34,006 bases of DNA from NCBI GenBank assembly GCA_027943245.1, contig JANDJZ010000455.1, positions 1-34,006 of the forward strand, given 5' to 3'. The stretch comes from Acanthamoeba sp. SK_2022b (Eukaryota > Discosea > Longamoebia > Acanthamoebidae). The stretch's first letter is position 1, and every line of letters starts with the position of its first letter. The notes beneath the pieces are model-generated. The model did no database searches. It worked only from the letters and a program-made list of their open reading frames with translations, and was not told where the DNA came from. Both the position numbers and the translations under genes were made by a program. Positions 28,117-34,006 of this stretch are shown here, one piece after another.

Positions 28117-29750
28117 TCAGTAGCTGGCGCCCAGCTTCATCTTGAGGTAGGCCCCGGCCGAGATCCGAGCGTCGGTCGGGTAGCGCGACGGGTTGTCGGC
28201 CGACACGCACGATGGCAGGGGCGACACGTCCACATCATCATTGGGGTGGCTGAAGAACGCGATCGAGTATCGATCTTGACCGTTGTATTGATGACGAGGA
28301 CAACCGCGAAGAGAGAGAGAGAGAGAGGGCAGTGAGTGCGGTGCGTTTCGAGGAAGCCTCGCTGGTGAGGAGCGCGCGGAAGGGGTAGTCTACCTCGGCC
28401 CAGTCGGGTCTTGTCCGAGGGAATGCCCACACGGTGGCGCGTTGATCGGAAGATGTCGTTGGTCCAGTACTGCATCAGATCACCTGCCACCATCACCACC
28501 ACCGTCGCGTGAGCAGCTCATGGCATTTCCGAAAGAGGGGAGAGGGGGAGGAGTGGCCGGTGGCTCACCAGTGTTGACGAGGATGGTGCCGGGTATGCAC
28601 GGGGCCTCGACCCACTGATCGTCGCTCCTTCGCACCTCGAGCCCGCCCACATCGTCTTGGAAGAGAAGCGTTATGGCGCCGTAGTCGCTGTGCTCGCCGG
28701 CCCTCGCTGCAGAACACATCACGCATCACGCACAGCCATGAGCCTGTGTATCGAGCGTTCTTGGCGGTGGCGATAAGGCGTCGCACTTTGCTCGTGGGCA
28801 GTTGCGACGCTCGAGTCGTCCAGCGGGGGGTAGTGAAGGAAGCGCAGGGTGTGGGCCTGCTCGCTGAGCCGTTGATCAAAGAAGTCCTCAGGGAGGTTTA
28901 GCGAGTAGGTGAAGCTCCTGAGGATCACGCGGGCCAGCTCCTGAGTTGACGCCAACGGGGAAGCCATGGTCGGTGGCAGGGTCAGTCTTCGAGTCGAGTC
29001 GCTCTGCTCATCTACATAGGGCGTACATACATGACAGGCGTTGAAGAAGTTGGCAGTCTTCGATGCGAACTCGGCCCCTATGACGTCCTCTACCGTTCGG
29101 TCGACCTGCAGACGTAGAGCGAGTAGAGAGAGCCGGACAAGACGTGTAGAACGATTTCTTATGTGAGTAGAGGTGAAGCTCATGCCCTGATGTGCTTTTG
29201 GCCTACCTTGGCGGCTGCTAGCTCGGTTTGGTGTCTTGCCCACCACGGGCCCATCTGCTTGCAGTTGCTCACGTTGAAGGCCTCCTTGAGGTCTCCCTTC
29301 TTCGTTGGGTCGAGCCTGCTCGTGCGCTCGCGAAGCGTTGGTCTCTCTGGCCAGGCTGTGCAACTCACATGCGAGGGGAGGGCACCTCTCGCGCTGCACG
29401 CCGACGTAGCCGATGTTGTCGGGGGTCCAGGCGAACAGCTCCTTGTCCTTCACATCTCTGGCGAAGAACTGACGGGACAGGGCAAACGCGTCCTCCACCT
29501 CCTGCAGATGGAACTGACGTCAGTCACGATGGGAAGGAGGAGCATGGCGTGGGTGCAACCATGCGTGGAGAAACAAATGGGGCGAGGGTGGCCACGCCTG
29601 AGACGAGGGGATCTTGGCATTTTTGATGTACATGAAGCCCACGTTATGCAGCGCGTCGTAAATCTGAGCTGCCACAGATCGCTTGGTGCTCTCGGCTGCT
29701 CCGTCAAAGAAACAGCTCACATCAATAATCGGAATGTCTGCTCCTTCCAT
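28117..29750 (-). CDS. 2-oxoglutarate/Fe(II) oxygenase, isopenicillin-N-synthase-like
   Basis: This belongs to the soluble non-haem iron oxygenases related to isopenicillin N synthase, gibberellin oxidases and ACC oxidase. They hydroxylate, desaturate or cyclise small molecules. Eight exons give about 340 residues, the normal size. The N-terminal DIOX_N-like part starts MEGADIPIIDVSCFF and contains NVGFMYIKN and LDPTKKGDLKEAFNVSN. The catalytic core has LRFLHYPPLDD, then the iron ligands in GEHSDYGAITLLFQDDVGG (H-x-D) and STRHRV (distal His), and DRYSIAFFSHP with the R-x-S co-substrate motif. All key residues are present, so it should be active. The substrate cannot be read from the sequence. 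It ends KLGASY. Confidence 0.93.
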
Positions 29751-29942
29751 CTTTTTTGTATTATTTATTATTGTTTTCCTCGTTTGAACAAACAAGTGCG
29801 CCTCACCACACACTACTGGCCATCACCTTGGGCCAGTCTGGACCTCACCGGTCGAGACCTGGAGAAGTCATCCAACCTCACCTCAAGCAAGGTCCGCAAG
29901 TTATGGACCCAACAGTTTACTGAGAGTTGAGAGGGGGCATGG

Positions 29943-30762
29943 CTACACGGTCAGGTTGTAGCCGTGGGCCTTCTCGTCGAGGCACGGGTTGTAGTAGCCG
30001 TGCTTGACCTGCGGGTACTTGTCGCGGATCGTCTGCATGAGCTGCTTCACTCCCAACTTCTCCGCGTTCACAACCGACGCTGGCGGTTCATACCTGTGCA
30101 CCACACCAATGATGGTGAGCATTCGTTGCCACTGTCGCCCTCATCATCATCATCATCATCATCGCGATCTTCAATATGAACGGCTGTACTTGATGGCGGA
30201 GAGGTAGTATTCGGGATCGAGGGCGACGTTGCGCCATTGGATCATGTCAATGCGCGTCTCGTCGATGAAGCTGCACAGCTCCTCCACCTCTTTCCGCTCA
30301 TCGTTGAGCCCGGGCAGGATCATGTACCGGATCGACGTGAATCCACCTCGCTCCTGCACCCGATGGAGCCCACATACGACATCAGCACAGCGCACAGCAC
30401 AGCACAGCGCACAGCACAGCACAGCACAGCACAGCACAGCACAGCACAGCACAGCACAGCACAGCAAATAGAGCAGTGGAACCTTCATGAGCTTGAGGGA
30501 CTGCTTGGCCTTGTCGAACGAGTCTTCGGGCTCCAGGTCCTGCTCCGGCTGGTCGGCTTCGTCCTCCGGGTCGGGCTCGCCTCGCCTGGCCCGGTCCAAC
30601 CGCCGGCGCTCGGCCTGGCGTTGCAGCTCGATGATGGGCTCGTAGTTGAGGCGCACGAATCGGTTGAAATACTCGGGCCGCACGCTGTTGACATCCACAC
30701 GCAGGCTATCCAGCCCGCTCTCGCGCAGCCTCACCACCGCCTCCGGCACTGTGTTTTTGCCG

Positions 30763-30827
<65 letters not shown>

Positions 30828-31241
30828 GTGTGGTGCCGCGCAGCAGGGTTCAGCAAACCTAGCCTTGTGTGAGAGTGTGGTTGACTGGCGTACGGGTTCC
30901 GTTGGTGTTGAGGTGTATGGTGCCGCGCTTGGTACGCTTGCGAATGCGAGTGATCACATCGCACAGGAGATCGGCCTGCATGAGCGGCTCCCCTTCGCAC
31001 GACTGACCGAAGCTGCACTCCAGTGTCGATTTTAATAAATATTAATAAATTTTCTGATATAGTAATAATGGTGATACTAAATAATATAATCTCGATCAAT
31101 GCCCGCAACCAGGCTGGGCGAGAGCGGCGTACGCGATGATGGCGTGGGGCGCCTTCGTCAGGTGGTCCGCTGCGACTTCGACGATCTCGTCGGCGGTGGG
31201 CACGAATGGAATGCTGAGCGCATGGCCAAGCAAAGGTCAGC

Positions 31242-31302
<61 letters not shown>

Positions 31303-31338
31303 TAGCCCACAAGCATGACACCGCGCATGCACACGCAC

Positions 31339-31396
<58 letters not shown>

Positions 31397-32534
31397 TCCA
31401 CACACACCGACGTATAAACTAACAACAAGAACAAGCGTGCCCGCGACGAACGAGACAGAGTGCGGTTGGAGTACCGTGCGTAGCGTGCCGCAAGGTCCTT
31501 ACGCTCCTTCTGATGAGAGGGACAGCCCAGGCACATCGTGTTGCTGTGCGGCGAGGTCGGGACCGGCATCTGCAGGGTGGTGTTGGCGTTGTCCTTGAAC
31601 GTAAGCTGAACCAGTGGCCGTACATGTGGGAGGAGAGGTGTGTACGTGCCTCCCACCGGCCCATGAAGAAGTTGATGGCCGACAAGCACGAGTATTTCTC
31701 CACGCACGTCCCCAAGTGTTGCACGAATCTGAACACGGCAAGCCGTTCCGGCTGGAGTGAGACCACGCATCATTCAAGGGCCATGCAGGCAAGCACGTGC
31801 GTGCGTGGGAGTGGGAGTGGGTGGGAGCGCCCCACCTGTTGTCGGGAAACCTCTCGAGCTTCTCCTGGACCTTCTTGTCGATGATCTCCTCGTCAAAGTG
31901 CTCCAGGTCCTGGCGCGGGTCGTCGTCGACCCGCATGGCGGGCACCAAGAAGTCCGACGTCTTCTTCCACCAACCGCTGAACAAATCGAAGCAAAATATT
32001 AGAAAATAAAATAAAATAAAATAAACATATAAATCAAAACAAATGATTAAAATTGATATAAAAAAGAAAAGAAAAGAAAAGAAATGCACGTTTGAAAGGT
32101 GGGACAGCGGCGAGGGTGCACCTACATGGGCGTATAGAAGAAGAGGGGCAGGACCTGTCCTCCCGGGAGTGAGTTGAAGGAGGCGTAGTGGGTGGCGAGG
32201 TAGGGCGCCGGCAGGCCCACCGCGACGGCCTCTGGGGGCCACGTGCGGTCTCGCTTCGTCGAGCTGGCGTGGTCAGTTTTCGGGTCCGCCACGAGCACCT
32301 TGTGGTGGTGTGGGCGGAGCCCGTGTCAACCCAGCACACGCGCAGACCACCGCCGCCACTTCAAACGAAACAGCCACGACGACTCGCGATGGACAGTTCG
32401 CGAAGAAGACCCGTGGGCGGACGTACCTCTGCTTCCCGATCTTCGCTTTGATAACCGACCGGAGCACGCTGGGTGAGCGTCAGCAAGCGACTTTACGTTA
32501 TCGTAGGGCGTGTGGTCAGTAACAGTCTCGCCGT

Positions 32535-32597
<63 letters not shown>

Positions 32598-33466
32598 GTG
32601 CGTGCGTGCGTGCATGAATGGAGGTGACAGGAGGGCCTGGACTACCTTCCCTCGGGCGCGCTGATGCAGTCGTCGCGGCTGAGCGTGTGGGGAGTGACCT
32701 CGCCAGCCACGGCGCCCACCAGCTCCAGCCCTGGAAAATCGATCATGTCTCCCACCTCGTTTGCGTACAAGAGCCACGGATTGCTCTACACACGGATGAC
32801 ACAAAGGCCACGGCTACGGTGAACATGACCATCGATCGATAAAACAAGAGATGAGAGGTGGCGAGGTCACGGGCTACCTGATGGATGTCCTCGGCCGGTC
32901 GTCGCCTGCCTCGGGCGTCAGCTGGCCCGCCGGCTCGGGCACCGGTCTGGGCGCTCTGCCGCGCCAGCTGTCGTGCCCGCTGGACCAGCGCCTCGCGCGA
33001 GTCGACCATACGACGCTGGTCTTGGCCAAAGAGGTTGCTGGCTGCGCCTCCCTTGTCCTTCTTCTTTTGCTTGGCACTGCCCGCGGTCTCACCCGCTGCA
33101 TGGCCGCTTTCTGACGAAGTGGCGGGGGCGGCTTCGGCCTGCTTGTAGAAGGCGTCTGCCGCGCGCTTCTCCTCTTCCTTGGTGAGCTTGCGGAGGATCT
33201 TCTTCTCCTTCTTGACGAGCAGCTTCTTATCCGATATAGGCTTCCTCCGACGCGGCTGTGGCGCGTAGAACCTCACAGGCGGATGCGCCAGCAGCCTGCA
33301 CGCGAGCAAGCCAAAATGAGGTGAGGGAAATCGCGGGGCCAGATGCAACGGCGAAAAGCCTGCCATACCGTGGCAAACGTTCGCGTAGAAGAGTTAGGTT
33401 GAGTGCCTCACCGCTGCACCCAGCGCGGCTCCCCGGCAATGCACTTCGTGATGCACGCCGCAGCAT
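29943..33466 (-). CDS. Radical SAM protein of bacterial type, likely mitochondrial
   Basis: About thirteen exons give roughly 690 residues. The N-terminus (MLRRASRSALPGSRAG) is rich in Arg, Ser and Ala, like a mitochondrial presequence (inference). A Lys-rich, Ala/Gln-rich linker follows (33293-32878). The conserved part begins WLLYANEVGDMIDFPGLELV and includes LPLFFYTPIGWWKKTSDFLV, AMRVDDDPRQDLEHFDEEII, INFFMGRWEA, PTSPHSNTMCLGCPSHQ, ARIPFVPTADEIVEVAADHL, FGQSCEGEPLMQADLL, TIHLNTNGTLPEAVVRLRES, GLDSLRVDVNS, RGGFTSIRYMILPGLNDE and DMIQWRNVALDPEYY. This matches a bacterial radical SAM family of unknown function that I remember for its CLGC and GCEGEPL segments. The expected cluster motif CX3CX2C reads S-N-T-M-C-L-G-C, so the first ligand is Ser. 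An acidic insert (EPDPEDEADQPEQDLEPEDS) interrupts the core near 30530-30600. Confidence 0.87.
30384..30466. repeat. (CACAG)n pentanucleotide array in an intron
   Basis: About 16 copies of a CACAG-type unit, slightly imperfect at the left, lie in an intron of the radical SAM gene between the LKLMK exon and the RGGFTSIRY exon. Confidence 0.93.
30764..30826. repeat. (GT)n array in a radical SAM gene intron
   Basis: About 31 GT units on the plus strand, hence (CA)n in the pre-mRNA, lie in the intron before the LPEAVVRLRES exon. Confidence 0.96.
31242..31300. repeat. (CA)n array in a radical SAM gene intron, first of two
   Basis: About 29 CA units on the plus strand read (GU)n in the transcript. 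The intron runs from about 31467 to 31220 on the minus strand. Confidence 0.96.
31340..31396. repeat. (CA)n array in a radical SAM gene intron, second of two
   Basis: This second CA array of about 28 units, with one interruption, lies in the same intron as the array at 31242, about 40 bp away. Confidence 0.94.
32537..32596. repeat. (GT)n array in a radical SAM gene intron
   Basis: About 30 GT units on the plus strand, continuing as CGTG units to about 32610, lie in the intron after the exon ending at about 32646. Confidence 0.96.
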
Positions 33467-33545
33467 CTCCTGATTTTTGAATGTAATTTCTTTTTCATTT
33501 CTTTGATTATTTCTCAATGCTCGTGGCCGCTCTGCTGCGCAGCAG
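33467..33545. promoter_or_regulatory. 79-bp divergent promoter between radical SAM gene and CAMTA
   Basis: Only 79 bp separate the two start codons. The left part is T-rich (TTTTTGAATG, TTTCTTTTTC) and the right part GC-rich. I see no TATA box. Both leaders and the core promoter must fit in this space or overlap the neighbouring coding sequence. Confidence 0.5.
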
Positions 33546-34006
33546 ATGGAGCAGAACCTTTCAATCGGCCATCTCTTACGAGAAGCCACCTGCCGCTGGC
33601 TCAAAGGACATGAGGTGTTCTACATCCTGCGAAACTACAAAGCGCAAGGCTACTCGCACAACACCGACGTTGTCCGATGTCCCCCAAGTACGTTCCCCAT
33701 AGCCCACGCCGATCTCTCTCCAGCAATGCAGCGCTTGACGGTGGACCGTCGCCCGGGCTCTACAAAGGCGGGTCCGTGTTCCTCTTCAGGCCCAAGGTGA
33801 CCAAGTACCGGCTCGATGGAGTCAACTGGCGCCGCAGCAAAGACGGCAAGCGGCTGCAGGAGGGCCACGAGAAGCTCAAGGTCGAGGGCGTCGAGGTCCT
33901 GCGGTGCTGCTACGTGCAGGCCGAGGACAACAGGTCCTTCCACCGCCGGGTCTACAGCCTCCTCAACGCCGCCGACCCCACCGTCCTCGTCCACTACCTC
34001 CAGGAG
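33546..34006 (+). CDS. CAMTA-type transcription factor, CG-1 domain (cut by window edge)
   Basis: Calmodulin-binding transcription activators bind CGCG-type DNA elements through an N-terminal CG-1 domain and respond to calcium. Exon 1 (33546-33687) and exon 2 (33768 to the edge) join in phase to give about 127 residues that are nearly all CG-1: LLREATCRWLKGHEVFYIL, then VVRCPPSGSVFLFRPK, NWRRSKDGKRLQEGHEKLKV, and finally EVLRCCYVQAEDNRSFHRRV and VLVHYLQE. The domain starts only about ten residues from the ATG, which supports this start. The TIG, ankyrin and IQ motifs expected later lie outside the window. A right-hand continuation is needed to confirm the full CAMTA layout. Confidence 0.92.

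Noticed and set aside
31237..31773. ORFs rich in Cys-Val or Thr-His repeats around CA/GT arrays
   Set aside because: They are translations of dinucleotide repeats inside introns. The same holds for similar ORFs near 4700, 9600, 17650, 30780 and 32560.

Overview
This is eukaryotic nuclear DNA: GC-rich, gene-dense and rich in introns, with short GT-AG introns, many (CA)n/(GT)n arrays inside introns, and spacers mostly under 800 bp. One complete actin ORF translates to a 375-residue protein that I recognise as Acanthamoeba-type actin. Together with the GC-rich exons and intron style this points to Acanthamoeba castellanii or a close relative. I ran no search, so the species is an inference. I see no rRNA, tRNA, CRISPR array or intact mobile element.

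Layout, left to right. (1) A low-complexity protein on the minus strand, cut by the left edge. It is head-to-head with GNA1, the glucosamine-6-phosphate N-acetyltransferase of UDP-GlcNAc synthesis. (2) On the plus strand: a membrane-anchored geranylgeranyl-reductase-family flavoprotein; strumpellin (WASHC5), a scaffold of the WASH actin-nucleation complex on endosomes; a protein joining a PARP-type zinc finger, a SAP motif and an F-box; and two tandem LCAT-family acyltransferases/phospholipases. (3) A 570-bp spacer with a perfect 15-bp-arm hairpin, then a small MRPS33-like mitochondrial ribosomal protein gene. (4) On the minus strand, a KDM5-type histone H3K4 demethylase, head-to-head with an unrecognised four-intron gene. 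(5) On the minus strand: intronless actin, an isopenicillin-N-synthase-like 2-oxoglutarate/Fe(II) oxygenase, and a radical SAM protein of bacterial type with a likely mitochondrial presequence. (6) At the right edge, the start of a CAMTA (CG-1 domain) transcription factor on the plus strand, only 79 bp from the radical SAM start.

The genes do not form one pathway. Actin and strumpellin both belong to the actin/endosome machinery, but nothing shows that their linkage matters. Three head-to-head pairs (602/995, 23582/24383, 33466/33546) look like shared bidirectional promoters.

The observations most worth checking are: the radical SAM protein, whose CX3CX2C cluster motif reads S-x3-C-x2-C; the second LCAT copy, which has a GC instead of GT donor in the one intron that stayed nearly identical to copy 1; the reading-frame break in the purine-rich coiled-coil part of the PARP-finger/SAP/F-box gene; and complementary dinucleotide arrays spread over the introns of the radical SAM gene. 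Coding spans below run from start codon to stop codon and include introns. Exon joins were worked out by eye from splice consensus and protein continuity.
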